Positions 7,222-16,600 of a stretch of DNA of 31,429 bases are shown here, one piece after another. The position numbers were made by a program, and so were the translations under genes. Origin of the DNA: Veillonella sp. (GTDB taxonomy: Bacteria; Bacillota_C; Negativicutes; Veillonellales; Veillonellaceae). Where the stretch lies: NCBI GenBank assembly GCA_018367495.1, contig JAGZGB010000012.1, positions 1 to 31,429 of the forward strand. Reading direction: 5' to 3'. The notes under the pieces are model-generated. The model made no database searches. It was not told the origin of the DNA and saw only the letters and a program-made list of their open reading frames with translations. Each line of letters starts with the position of its first letter. Within the stretch, counting starts at the first letter, position 1.

Positions 7222-7959
7222 ATGAGTACAAGAAAATTAAAGCCTTCTGGTGAAGGATGGGTACAATTAATAGCAGGTATTGGTTTTGTCGTTTTATTAA
7301 TTGCTATCAATGTAGTAGATCCTACATTTTATCCTACTATGTGGCATCTAGCGACGAGTGGATCCATGGATGAAATAGCAGAGTATATTCAAGGCTTTGG
7401 TCCTATGGCTATGGTCGTAAGTATGCTTCTTGATATCTTTGTCAATGCAGTAGGTTTCTTGCCATCTATCTTTATATCTACTGCAAACGGTTTAGTGTTT
7501 GGAATGTGGCCAGGTATTATTATTTCTTGGCTTGCCGAAACGATTGGTGTAGTCATTAGCTTTTACATTATGCGTTACTTCTTACGTGATACAGCAGATA
7601 AGTTGATTGCTAAGAGTAAGGTATTGATGAAAGTAGATGACTTCTCTGGTAAAAATGGTTTTGTGGTCATGTTATTTGCTCGATCTTTACCATATTTCCC
7701 GTCTGGTGTGATTACAGCACTAGGTGCTATTAGTAAAATTAAACCGAGAGATTATATCTTGGCCAACTTAATTGGTAAGTTCCCATCTACAGCTCTTGAA
7801 GTAGCTATTGGTACGGATATCGTTAACTTCCAAGAGAATATGGGAAGATTAGGAATTATTGTTGTTGTTGCCGGTATTGTATACTTTATTCTTTGGAAGA
7901 TATATAAGAACTATATTAACAAGAAGAATGCGGAACAAGAACATGATCCCAATGCGTAA
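7222..7959 (+). CDS. TVP38/TMEM64 (DedA-superfamily, VTT domain) membrane protein
   Basis: This is an integral inner-membrane protein of 245 residues with about five to six hydrophobic segments: one near residues 15-32, several across the VTT core, and a last one near 210-228. The core shows the family pattern: a re-entrant-like segment with LPSIFISTANGLVFG, the SFYIMRYF helix with its Arg, and FARSLPYFPSGVITALGA. The C-terminus is a short charged tail. Relatives are implicated in lipid scrambling or undecaprenyl-phosphate and phospholipid handling at the membrane; the role here is inferred from family only. It has its own promoter; the following aminotransferase starts 63 bp after its stop without a clear terminator. 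Confidence 0.88.
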   Translation: MSTRKLKPSGEGWVQLIAGIGFVVLLIAINVVDPTFYPTMWHLATSGSMDEIAEYIQGFGPMAMVVSMLLDIFVNAVGFLPSIFISTANGLVFGMWPGIIISWLAETIGVVISFYIMRYFLRDTADKLIAKSKVLMKVDDFSGKNGFVVMLFARSLPYFPSGVITALGAISKIKPRDYILANLIGKFPSTALEVAIGTDIVNFQENMGRLGIIVVVAGIVYFILWKIYKNYINKKNAEQEHDPNA

Positions 7960-8022
7960 CATAAATAATTAAATTTAATCAAATAAAAATATTTTCCACT
8001 AATATATGAAAGAGGCGATTGT

Positions 8023-9216
8023 ATGAGTTTTTCTCTTCCTGAACGTGTAACTTTAAAAGGTCCAAATTTTATTCGCGAAGTGTTTGAACGTGGTGTAGGC
8101 GTAGAAGGCTTTATTAGCTTTGGTATTGGCAACCCAGCACCAGAAGCGATTCCTGTTGAAATCATTGAAAAAGCATTTGATGAAGTAGTGCACTCTAACC
8201 CAATGAGCTTATTACAATATGGCCCAATGCAAGGTGATGCACGTTTAGCAGAATTAACATTAGATCGTCTTGTAAAAACACATAAGATGAATCCAGAAGG
8301 ACAAGGCCTTATTATCTCTAACGGTGCTGGTCAGCTATTAGGTCTTGTACCGATTACTGTGTTGGAACCTGATGATGAAGTATATATGGATGAATTTACT
8401 TTTACTAGCGCCATTAATTCCGTACGTAATATGGGAGGTAAGGCATTAGGCATTAAAACTGATGAATATGGTATGATTCCTAGTGAGTTAGAAAAAGTAG
8501 CGCAATCTGGTAAAGGTAAATATATTTATCTCATTCCAAACTTCCAAAATCCAACAGGTATTACAATGCCATTGGAACGTCGTAAGGAAATTTATGCCAT
8601 TGCATCTAAATATGATTTATTCATCTATGAAGATGATCCATATGGTGAAATTCGGTTTGCTGGTGAATACATACCAACATTTAAATCTTTTGATACTGAA
8701 AATCGTGTTCTTTATGCAGGTTCTTATTCTAAAACATTGTCTGCTGGCTTGCGCGTAGGATTTCTATTCGGTCCAGCTAAGGTAATAGAAGCAATTCAAG
8801 CTTTAAAAAATAATACAGCAGGTCAAATGCCATTAGTTACACAAAAGGTTGTAGCTAACGTGCTCGATACAATCGACTATGATGCTCATTTAGAAAATGT
8901 ACGTAAAGTTTATAAAACAAAATGTGACGCCTTGCTAAATGCTTTTAAAAAGTATGCAAGCTCTAAAGTTAAGTTAACACAACCTACAGGTGGTATGTTT
9001 GCATGGATGACGATGCCTAAGGATGTAAATTGTGACGAGTTTTTTGAAGTATGTATGGACCGTAATGTAGGTATTATTAAGTGTGGTGCCTTTGCTGCAG
9101 ATGGTGCAGGGGAAGGCCATGCATTCCGTCTTAGTTATACAGTGCCAACTGTAGAAGAAATTACAAAAGGAATGGAAATCCTTGGGGCTTTAACTAAAGA
9201 ATTCTGTGGCGAGTAA
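8023..9216 (+). CDS. PLP-dependent class I/II aminotransferase (LysN/ARO8-like)
   Basis: This is a fold-type I aminotransferase of 397 residues. The PLP Schiff-base lysine is Lys237 in SYSKTLSAGLRVG, and the cofactor-binding blocks are NFQNPTG (Asn) and YEDDPYGEIRF (Asp-Tyr). The N-terminal ISFGIGNPAPEAIP and QYGPMQGD resemble the aminotransferase domain of 2-aminoadipate transaminase LysN, ARO8 and MocR regulators. No helix-turn-helix is present before it, so it is an enzyme and not a MocR regulator. It is probably a broad-specificity transaminase for aromatic, branched or aminoadipate substrates. AGAGG upstream of ATG 8023 is the ribosome binding site. Confidence 0.9.
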   Translation: MSFSLPERVTLKGPNFIREVFERGVGVEGFISFGIGNPAPEAIPVEIIEKAFDEVVHSNPMSLLQYGPMQGDARLAELTLDRLVKTHKMNPEGQGLIISNGAGQLLGLVPITVLEPDDEVYMDEFTFTSAINSVRNMGGKALGIKTDEYGMIPSELEKVAQSGKGKYIYLIPNFQNPTGITMPLERRKEIYAIASKYDLFIYEDDPYGEIRFAGEYIPTFKSFDTENRVLYAGSYSKTLSAGLRVGFLFGPAKVIEAIQALKNNTAGQMPLVTQKVVANVLDTIDYDAHLENVRKVYKTKCDALLNAFKKYASSKVKLTQPTGGMFAWMTMPKDVNCDEFFEVCMDRNVGIIKCGAFAADGAGEGHAFRLSYTVPTVEEITKGMEILGALTKEFCGE

Positions 9217-9220
9217 TATA

Positions 9221-9272
9221 TTGATAAAGTTTGATGTGACATGATACAATGTAACAGTAGATGCATTGTATC
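9221..9272 (+). promoter_or_regulatory. Promoter with overlapping dyad upstream of the Mrp gene
   Basis: TTGATA (9221-9226) lies 18 bp before TACAAT (9245-9250), which has a TG extension (9242-9243). A perfect 9-bp inverted repeat, GATACAATG (9243-9251) with CATTGTATC (9264-9272), covers the -10 and start region. It could be an operator or form a hairpin at the 5' end of the message. Confidence 0.5.
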
Positions 9273-9338
9273 TACCATATAGAAAAAAAGTTTTACATAT
9301 AGATAAGAGGAAGTTCCTCAAGAAAGTAGGTGTTTACT

Positions 9339-10172
9339 ATGGGTTGCGGTAGCAGCAGTGATTGTGGCGGATGCCCATCTCAATCTTCTGGTTGCGGTGG
9401 CGGCGCTCCTCAACAACCTCAAGATTTTACAGCTCCATTACATGAGCTTAGTTCTGTTAAACATGTAATCGGTGTAGTATCCGGTAAAGGTGGCGTAGGT
9501 AAATCCTCCGTTACAAGTTTAATGGCCATTACTATGGCGCGTAAAGGTTACAAAGTTGGTATTCTTGATGCAGATATTACAGGTCCTTCTATTCCTAAAA
9601 TGTTTGGTATCAAGGAAAAAGCATATGCTGACGAAATTGGTATGTATCCGGTAAAATCAAAAGGTGGTATTGACGTTATGTCTGTTAACCTTCTTTTGGA
9701 AAACGATACAGATCCTGTTTTATGGCGTGGTCCTATTTTGGGTAATGTTGTAAAACAATTTTATAGTGATGTTATTTGGAAAGACATTGACTATTTATTC
9801 GTTGATATGCCACCAGGAACAGGCGACGTAGCGATTACCGTATATCAGTCTTTGAAATTGGACGGTATCATCATTGTTACTTCTCCTCAAGACTTGGTAT
9901 CTATGATTGTTGAAAAAGCAGTTAAGATGGCTGATTTAATGCAAGTGCCTATTATTGGTGTAGTGGAAAACTACTCTTACTTCCATTGCCCAGATAACGG
10001 TAAGGATTATCAAATTTTTGGTGAAAGCCACATTGAAGAAATCCTTCAAAAATACGGTCTATTATTGTTAAATCGTTTGCCAATTGACCCAACTATTGCA
10101 AATCTTTGCGATAAAGGTGATATTGAATCAATCGAGAAAACAAACTTAGAAAACGTATCTTTACCAGAATAG
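9339..10172 (+). CDS. Mrp/NBP35-family P-loop ATPase, Fe-S cluster carrier
   Basis: This cytosolic ATPase binds and transfers Fe-S clusters to apo-proteins. The start at 9339 is preferred over GTG 9330 because AGGTG (9328-9332) precedes it with a 6-nt gap. Residues 1-22 are Cys/Gly-rich, with Cys3, Cys9, Cys12 and Cys19, like the N-terminal ferredoxin-like motif of NBP35. The deviant Walker A GKGGVGKS spans residues 49-56, and the Walker B-like VDMPPGTGD is near residue 150. The C-terminal CxxC that holds the bridging cluster in dimeric Mrp/NBP35 is broken: it reads Cys217-Pro-Asp-Asn220. Length (277) is normal. A terminator follows, and the preceding dyad promoter makes it a single-gene unit. 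Confidence 0.92.
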   Translation: MGCGSSSDCGGCPSQSSGCGGGAPQQPQDFTAPLHELSSVKHVIGVVSGKGGVGKSSVTSLMAITMARKGYKVGILDADITGPSIPKMFGIKEKAYADEIGMYPVKSKGGIDVMSVNLLLENDTDPVLWRGPILGNVVKQFYSDVIWKDIDYLFVDMPPGTGDVAITVYQSLKLDGIIIVTSPQDLVSMIVEKAVKMADLMQVPIIGVVENYSYFHCPDNGKDYQIFGESHIEEILQKYGLLLLNRLPIDPTIANLCDKGDIESIEKTNLENVSLPE

Positions 10173-10189
10173 GGTTTATATGATAATGA

Positions 10190-10224
10190 AAGCTGTGCAT
10201 ACCTAGTGATGCACAGCTTTTTTC
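10190..10224 (+). terminator. Rho-independent terminator after the Mrp gene
   Basis: A perfect 11-bp stem (10190-10200 with 10209-10219) around GCTGTGC/GCACAGC is followed by a T-run. Confidence 0.9.
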
Positions 10225-10300
10225 ATATCAATTTATTTTGTAATATATTATATTTATCATAAGAAGATATAAATATTTTTCTAACTTCACATACTACTGA

Positions 10301-10384
10301 TATATACTGAAGACACCGCAGTAAAGAGGAACTATTGTGTTGGCTTTTCACTCGGTGATGCCTTGGTATTTCAGCAGTTATATA
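10301..10384 (+). promoter_or_regulatory. Structured 5' leader candidate before the DASS transporter
   Basis: The strongest element is an interrupted 12-bp hairpin. CACCG (10314-10318) pairs with CGGTG (10353-10357), AGT (10320-10322) with ACT (10350-10352), and AAAG (10323-10326) with CTTT (10344-10347). It leaves a 17-nt loop (10327-10343). An outer helix is also possible: CTGAA (10307-10311) with TTCAG (10370-10374), plus TATATA on both flanks. A -10-like TATACT (10303-10308) could start transcription right at the inner hairpin. The region matches no riboswitch class that I can identify with confidence. Confidence 0.4.
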
Positions 10385-10416
10385 TTTTTGTTTTTTCCTA
10401 TGTAGGAGGTTTGTGT

Positions 10417-11817
10417 ATGAAAAAACTACTAAATTGGATTATTCCAGCGGTATTTGGTATAGTCCTATGGTTTATTCCAACACCAGAGGGGTTAACCCCT
10501 CAATCTTGGCATTTATTTGCTATTTTTGTTGCTACTATCGTTGGCTTTATTACTCAGCCATTACCGATTGGTGGCGTATCTATTGTGGTTATTACTGTGG
10601 CTGCTTTGACAGGTACGTTAAAAATTAGCGAAGGTATCTCTGGTTTTGCTAATTCTGCTATTTGGTTAATTGTAGGTGCATTCTTATTCTCTCGTGGCTT
10701 TATTAAAACTGGTTTGGGGAAACGTATTGCGTATAATCTGATTGCTGCTTTTGGTAGTAGTTCATTACGTTTAGCATACGCATTGGCTTTATCTGATTTG
10801 ATTTTGGCTCCTGCAACACCATCTAATACAGCTCGTGTGGGTGGCGTTATTATGCCAATTACTACAAGTTTGGCAAAAGCTTTCGGTTCTGAACCTCAAG
10901 ATGGTCCTCGTAAAATTGGTTCTTTCTTGATGCAATCTATTTACCAAGTAAATACTATTACATCTGCTATGTTTCAAACATCCATGGCTGGTAATACCTT
11001 AGTTGCAGCTTTAGCGCTTCAATCTTTTGGTATTGGCATTACTTGGGGCGATTGGGCTATGGCAGCTATTGTGCCTGGTATCATTGCATTGATTATCATG
11101 CCGTACTTCATTTACAAAGTATATCCACCTGAAATTAAAGATGCTCGTGAAGCACAACAAATGATTAAAGATGAACTAAAAGGACTTGGTAAAATGTCCT
11201 TCCAAGAATGGGTTATGCTAGGCGTATTTGTTTTAGCTTTAGTTTTATGGGCTACTTCTCAGTTCACTAAAATTGATGCTACAACTGTTGCATTTTTAGG
11301 TATTTCTATTTTGCTTGCTACAAGCGTTCTTGTTTGGGATGATGTTAAAAGTGAAAGAGGTGCTTGGGATACATTAGTTTGGATGGGTACTTTAATGGGC
11401 TTTGCTGGTTTCCTTTCCAAATTAGGTTTTATCAAATGGGCTACAGTACTTGTAGGCGGTTATATTCCAGAAGGGTCTTGGATTATTGCCTTTGTTATAG
11501 CTGTACTTATTAATACATATTCCCACTATGTATTTGCTTCTTTGACTGCACATATTTCTGCAATGTTCGTAGCATTCTCTGCAATTGCTATTTCTGCAGG
11601 TGCACCACCAATGTTAACATTATTGATGATTGCATTCACATCTAACTTGTGTATGTCTTTAACTCACTATGCAGCAGGTCCATCTCCAGTAATCTTCAAT
11701 ACTGGTTATGTTCCTCAAAATACATGGTGGAAACTTGGTTTCTTTGCATCCGTAATTAACTTGATTATCTTTATGGGACTTGGTTCTGTATGGATGAAAG
11801 CTATCGGTATGTGGTAA
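10417..11817 (+). CDS. DASS-family (SLC13/CitT-like) dicarboxylate transporter
   Basis: This inner-membrane carrier for di- or tricarboxylates has 466 residues and many hydrophobic segments. The start at 10417 is chosen for the AGGAGG at 10404-10409; the longer frame from 10363 lacks a site. The family's first SNT motif is clear in LAPATPSNTARVGGVIMP, and the second substrate/cation loop is AGPSPVIFNTGY near residue 425. This pattern resembles the CitT/TtdT/2-oxoglutarate-malate group, which includes antiporters exchanging, for example, succinate for malate, tartrate or citrate. In a succinate/propionate-pathway organism a C4-dicarboxylate exchange role would fit, but the substrate is inferred. 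It has a structured leader upstream and a strong terminator downstream. Confidence 0.9.
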   Translation: MKKLLNWIIPAVFGIVLWFIPTPEGLTPQSWHLFAIFVATIVGFITQPLPIGGVSIVVITVAALTGTLKISEGISGFANSAIWLIVGAFLFSRGFIKTGLGKRIAYNLIAAFGSSSLRLAYALALSDLILAPATPSNTARVGGVIMPITTSLAKAFGSEPQDGPRKIGSFLMQSIYQVNTITSAMFQTSMAGNTLVAALALQSFGIGITWGDWAMAAIVPGIIALIIMPYFIYKVYPPEIKDAREAQQMIKDELKGLGKMSFQEWVMLGVFVLALVLWATSQFTKIDATTVAFLGISILLATSVLVWDDVKSERGAWDTLVWMGTLMGFAGFLSKLGFIKWATVLVGGYIPEGSWIIAFVIAVLINTYSHYVFASLTAHISAMFVAFSAIAISAGAPPMLTLLMIAFTSNLCMSLTHYAAGPSPVIFNTGYVPQNTWWKLGFFASVINLIIFMGLGSVWMKAIGMW

Positions 11818-11855
11818 GGACTGATAAGTATAAATTAATATACTTGTAATATACT

Positions 11856-11890
11856 AAGAACTATATATTTTATAGGTTCTTAATATATAG
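11856..11890 (+). other. Two mutually exclusive hairpins downstream of the transporter
   Basis: AAGAACTATA (11856-11865) can pair with 11871-11881, with one bulged G. Alternatively CTATATATT (11861-11869) pairs perfectly with AATATATAG (11882-11890). They lie just before the main terminator and may affect 3'-end stability. No further function is visible. Confidence 0.35.
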
Positions 11891-11905
11891 TTACAATATA
11901 TACTG

Positions 11906-11934
11906 AAAACCGTCCCGTTCGGGGCGGTTTTTTT
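11906..11934 (+). terminator. Strong rho-independent terminator after the transporter
   Basis: An 11-bp stem, AAAACCGTCCC (11906-11916) with 11921-11931, contains one G-U pair, has loop GTTC and a run of seven T. Confidence 0.92.
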
Positions 11935-12050
11935 ATGATAAAATAAGAGTAGTTAATAAATTATTAATGTATATGTTGTAACATTATACATAAATAAACT
12001 ATTTATAGTGAATATAAGAATAGCATCATTATTTTACATAGGAGGAATCT

Positions 12051-13397
12051 ATGAAATTTGATAATGAACAGTTATTAAAATATATCGGTGCCTGTACGTC
12101 TCCGTATCATACTGTAGACACAAGTTTACAAATGTTATTGGACTCTGGATTTACAGAACTGAATTTAGATGATGAGTGGCAATTAGACTCTGGTTCTTAT
12201 GTAGTTAATGTGTTTGGTACTACACTGTTTGCCTTTCATATAGGAAAGAAACCAGAATACACATTACGTATTGCTTCAGCGCATACGGACTTTCCTGCAA
12301 TTCGCGTTAAACCAAATCCTATTACATCAGTAAAAGGTTATACCAAGTTAAATGTGGAAATGTATGGTGGCCTCATTGAAAATACATGGCTTGATCGTCC
12401 TTTAGGGGCTGCGGGTACTGTGGTATTAAAAGGTGATAATGCTTTTGACGTTGATTCTGTATTGGTTGATACAAAACGTCCTATCGCCATCGTTCCAAAC
12501 TTAGCTATACATATGAATCGTTCCGTTAATGATGGTGTTAAATTAAATCGACAAAAGGAATTGCTTCCTATATTGATGATGGATCGTAAGGATAAGGAGA
12601 ATTCTAGTAAATCTTTACGTGATAGCAATAATCCAAGCCTATTTCCTGAGTCTGATATTCAATACGATGAGTGGACTATGTTCTTGGCTGATGAAGTCAA
12701 CTGTGATCCATCTGAAATTTTGTCTTATGAAATAACATTATACCCAACAGAACAAGGCTGTGTGCTTGGCACAGAAGGCGATTTTATTAGTGCTCCTCGT
12801 CTAGATAATTTAACATCTTGCTTTGGTGTACTATCTGGAATTATTCAGTCTCGTAAGGCTAACGCTAATGGTGTACGCTGTGCTATTCTATTTGATAATG
12901 AAGAGGTAGGTAGTCGTACCAAGCAAGGTGGGGCAGGTATGCTTTTACCGAACCTTATTAAACGAGTATATGATGCACTAGGATATTCTAATCAAGAGAT
13001 GGAAAGTTTTATATCAAAAGGATTTATGATTTCCTCTGATGTAGCACATGGTTTACATCCAAACTATCCTGAAAAAAACGATATTACTAATATTCCTACA
13101 CTTAATAAAGGGGTAGCCTTAAAAATAGCATGTAGTCAGTCTTATGCTGGCGATGCACGGGCCATTGCAATAGTTAAGGGTTTGTGTGATGAAGCTGAGG
13201 CAAATTATCAAATTTATGTAAATCGTTCTGATATACCGGGGGGATCAACGGTTGGATCTATTTCATCTGCTATGTTACCGATGAGAACAATGGATGTTGG
13301 TTTACCATTATTAGCAATGCATTCTGCACGCGAGTTAATGGGGGCAAAAGATCAAGAACAACTTAATCGGTTAATGAATTATTTTCTAGGTGAATAA
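12051..13397 (+). CDS. M18-family metallo-aminopeptidase (aspartyl-aminopeptidase-like)
   Basis: This is a zinc-dependent cytosolic aminopeptidase of 448 residues, forming a TET-like multimer in known relatives. The metal and catalytic elements are visible in order: AHTDFPAIRVKPNP (His-x-Asp), FDNEEVGSRTKQGG (catalytic Glu and metal Glu), SSDVAHGLHPNY (metal Asp), NRSDIPGGSTVG, and a late His in LAMHSARELMG. The family removes N-terminal acidic or other residues from peptides. AGGAGG lies just upstream of ATG 12051. The gene appears monocistronic, with a terminator before it. A second, more distant M18 gene lies at 25565, so the cell has two of these enzymes. Confidence 0.93.
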   Translation: MKFDNEQLLKYIGACTSPYHTVDTSLQMLLDSGFTELNLDDEWQLDSGSYVVNVFGTTLFAFHIGKKPEYTLRIASAHTDFPAIRVKPNPITSVKGYTKLNVEMYGGLIENTWLDRPLGAAGTVVLKGDNAFDVDSVLVDTKRPIAIVPNLAIHMNRSVNDGVKLNRQKELLPILMMDRKDKENSSKSLRDSNNPSLFPESDIQYDEWTMFLADEVNCDPSEILSYEITLYPTEQGCVLGTEGDFISAPRLDNLTSCFGVLSGIIQSRKANANGVRCAILFDNEEVGSRTKQGGAGMLLPNLIKRVYDALGYSNQEMESFISKGFMISSDVAHGLHPNYPEKNDITNIPTLNKGVALKIACSQSYAGDARAIAIVKGLCDEAEANYQIYVNRSDIPGGSTVGSISSAMLPMRTMDVGLPLLAMHSARELMGAKDQEQLNRLMNYFLGE

Positions 13398-13422
13398 ATA
13401 TATAATATAGAATTAGTTCGAT

Positions 13423-13460
13423 GTGCATCGATAAAAGACATATGAGTTTTTATCATGCAC
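13423..13460 (+). other. Long hairpin without T-run between the aminopeptidase and pyc
   Basis: GTGCAT plus GATAAAA (13423-13436, one bulged C) pairs over 13 bp with 13448-13460; the loop is 11 nt. No T-tract follows, so it is not a standard terminator. It may protect the 3' end of the upstream mRNA or act in the pyc upstream region. The rest of the 283-bp gap is AT-rich. Confidence 0.5.
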
Positions 13461-13501
13461 TGCAATTAATGTATTTTATAATTTCGTAATTAACATAATC
13501 C

Positions 13502-13529
13502 TTTAAATATGTGGAAAATATTGTATAAT
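13502..13529 (+). promoter_or_regulatory. Candidate pyc promoter
   Basis: A perfect TATAAT (13524-13529) has a weak TTTAAA 16 bp upstream (13502-13507). It would give a leader of about 145 nt before the pyruvate carboxylase start. Confidence 0.35.
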
Positions 13530-13680
13530 AGTAATATGTAATTATGAATATAATGCTTATCATAAAAATTGATGAGTTTTCCGAATATATTGTTTTGACT
13601 ATAGGTATAGGAAATATTCATATATTAATAAAATTGAAAGCTGATAGTTCACATTAGTGGAAGCTAGTAGGAGGCAATAC

Positions 13681-16600
13681 ATGAGAAAAATTAAATCCGT
13701 ATTGGTTGCCAACCGTGGTGAAATTGCAATCCGCGTGTTCCGTGCATGTAATGAAATGGGTATTAAAACTGTAGCCATTTACTCCAAAGAGGATACATTA
13801 TCTTTGCACCGTAACCAAGCTGACGAAGCCTATCTCGTAGGGGAAGGTAAAAAACCAGTTGAAGCATATCTTGATATTGAAGATATTATTCGTATTGCAA
13901 AAGAACATGATATTGATGCTATCCATCCAGGTTATGGCTTCTTATCTGAAAATGAAGACTTCGCTCGTCGCTGTGGTGAAGAGGGAATCATCTTTATCGG
14001 ACCTCATGTTGAACATTTAAATATGTTCGGTGATAAGGTTAATGCTCGTACACAAGCTAAATTGGCAGATATCCCTATGATTCCTGGCTCTGATGGGGCA
14101 TTAAGAGACTTTGAACAATTAGAAGAATTTGCAAATACGCATGGGTATCCATTGATGATTAAAGCCGTAAATGGCGGTGGTGGCCGTGGTATGCGTGAAG
14201 TTCATCGTAAAGAAGATCTTCGTGATGCTTATGATCGTGCTAAATCTGAAGCTAAAGCTGCCTTTGGTGATGATGATGTATATGTAGAAAAACTCATTGT
14301 TGAACCTAAACATATTGAAGTACAAATTCTTGGTGATGAACATGGTAATGTAGTTCATTTACATGAACGTGACTGCTCTGTACAACGTCGTCACCAAAAA
14401 GTAGTTGAAATGGCACCAGCTTTTGCATTGCCTTTAGAAACTCGTAAAGCAGTATGTGATGCAGCCGTTAAAATTATGAAAAATGTAGGCTATGTTAATG
14501 CTGGTACTGTAGAGTTTTTGGTAACTTCTGATGGCTCTTTCTATTTTATCGAAGTTAACCCTCGTATCCAAGTAGAACATACTGTAACAGAAATGATTAC
14601 AGATATTGATATCGTTCATTCTCAAATTCGTATTGCTGAAGGTTATGACTTACATAGCCCAGAAGTTGGTATTCCTACACAAGATGAAGTTCCTTGTAAA
14701 GGTACTGCTATTCAATGTCGTATCACTACTGAAGATCCTAAAAATAACTTCATGCCTGATACAGGTAAAATCTTGGCGTATCGTAGCTCTGGTGGCTTTG
14801 GTATCCGTTTAGACTCTGGTAATGCTTTCACAGGTGCTGTAGTAACACCTTACTATGATTCTTTACTCGTAAAAGCGACTGCATTCGGTCCTAACAATGA
14901 AGAAACTATTCGTAAAATGCTTCGTTGTTTAAAAGAATTCCGTATTCGTGGCGTTAAAACAAATATTCATTTCTTGATTAACGTTCTTGAAAATCCTGAA
15001 TTCCAAAGCGGAAATTACACTGTTAACTTCATTGAAGACCATCCAGAATTATTTGAATTGAAACCTGATCGTGATCGTGGTACTAAATTATTACGCTATA
15101 TTGCTGACGTAACAATCAATGGTTACTCCGGTGCAGGTCCTCAAGAAGTGCCTGACTTTGAACCAATTCAAATGCCATCTAATTTAGATGTACCTCCTGC
15201 AGCTGGTACAAAACAAAAATTTGATGAATTAGGTCCAGAAGGATTTAGTAAATGGTTATCTGACCAAAAACATGTATTCTTTACTGATACAACGTGGCGT
15301 GATGCTCATCAATCCTTATTTGCTACACGTTTGCGTACAATTGATATGGCACGCGTAGCTGGTCATGTTGCAAAAGGTATTCCTAACTTATTCTCCTTAG
15401 AATGTTGGGGCGGTGCAACATTTGACGTATCCTATCGTTTCTTACATGAAGATCCATGGGAACGCTTACGTATGTTCCGTCGCGAAGTGCCAAATACATT
15501 ACTTCAAATGCTTATTCGTGGTGCTAATGCTGTAGGCTACACATCTTATCCAGATAATGTAGTTCGTCAATTTATTCAACGCGCTGCTGCTAATGGTATT
15601 GATGTATTCCGTGTATTTGATAGCTTAAACAGCCTTGATAATATGCATGTAGCTATTGATGAAGTCCGAGCACAAAACAAAATTGCTGAAGTAGCATTAT
15701 GTTATACAGGTGATATTCTTGATAGTAGCCGCCCTAAATACAATTTGGACTACTATGTAAATATGGCTAAAGAGCTTGAAAAAGCGGGTGCTAATATCAT
15801 TGCTATTAAAGATATGGCTGGTCTTTTAAAACCTCAAGCAGCTTATAATCTTGTATCTGCATTAAAAGATGCTGTTACAGTGCCAATTCATTTGCATACA
15901 CATGAAGGTTCTGGTAATGCTATCTATTCCTATGGTCGGGCTGTAGATGCTGGTGTAGACGTTATTGACTTAGCATACTCTGCATTTGCTAATGGTACTT
16001 CTCAACCTAGTATGAACTCTATGTACTATGCATTGAGTGGCCATGACCGTCAACCTGAAATGAACATTGACTATATGGAAGAAATGTCTCATTACTTTGG
16101 TAGCATTCGTCCATACTATAAAGGTGTAGATAAAGCTGAAGCATATCCTAACACTGAAGTATATCAACATGAAATGCCAGGTGGCCAATACTCTAACTTG
16201 CAACAACAAGCTAAGATGGTAGGCCTTGGTGATCGTTGGAATGATATCAAAAAAGTATATCATGAAGTAAATATGATGTTTGGCGATATCATTAAAGTAA
16301 CACCTTCTTCTAAAGTTGTAGGCGACATGACATTGTACATGGTACAAAACAACTTGACTGAAAAAGATATTTACGAAAAAGGCGATGTATTAGACTTCCC
16401 TCAATCTGTAGTAGAATTCTTTGAAGGTCGTCTTGGTACTCCATACCAAGGTTTCCCTGAAGAGTTACAAAAAATCATCTTAAAAGGTGCAAAACCAATT
16501 ACAGTTCGTCCTGGTGCAGTATTACCTCCAACAGATTTTGAACATGTTCGTCATGAGTTAAATGAAATGGGTGCTAATACAACTGATGAAGATATTAGCG

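Noticed and set aside
10353..10368. GGTGATGCC stretch resembling part of the fluoride riboswitch
   Set aside because: Only the late GATG-CC portion is similar; the required 5' GATGG part and pseudoknot partner are missing in the right place.
10363..10416. N-terminal extension of the DASS transporter
   Set aside because: No ribosome binding site precedes it, it runs through the structured leader, and AGGAGG lies just ahead of the ATG at 10417.
15970..16347. 125-residue minus-strand frame inside pyc
   Set aside because: Entirely within the conserved carboxyltransferase domain; its composition is that of an antisense shadow.
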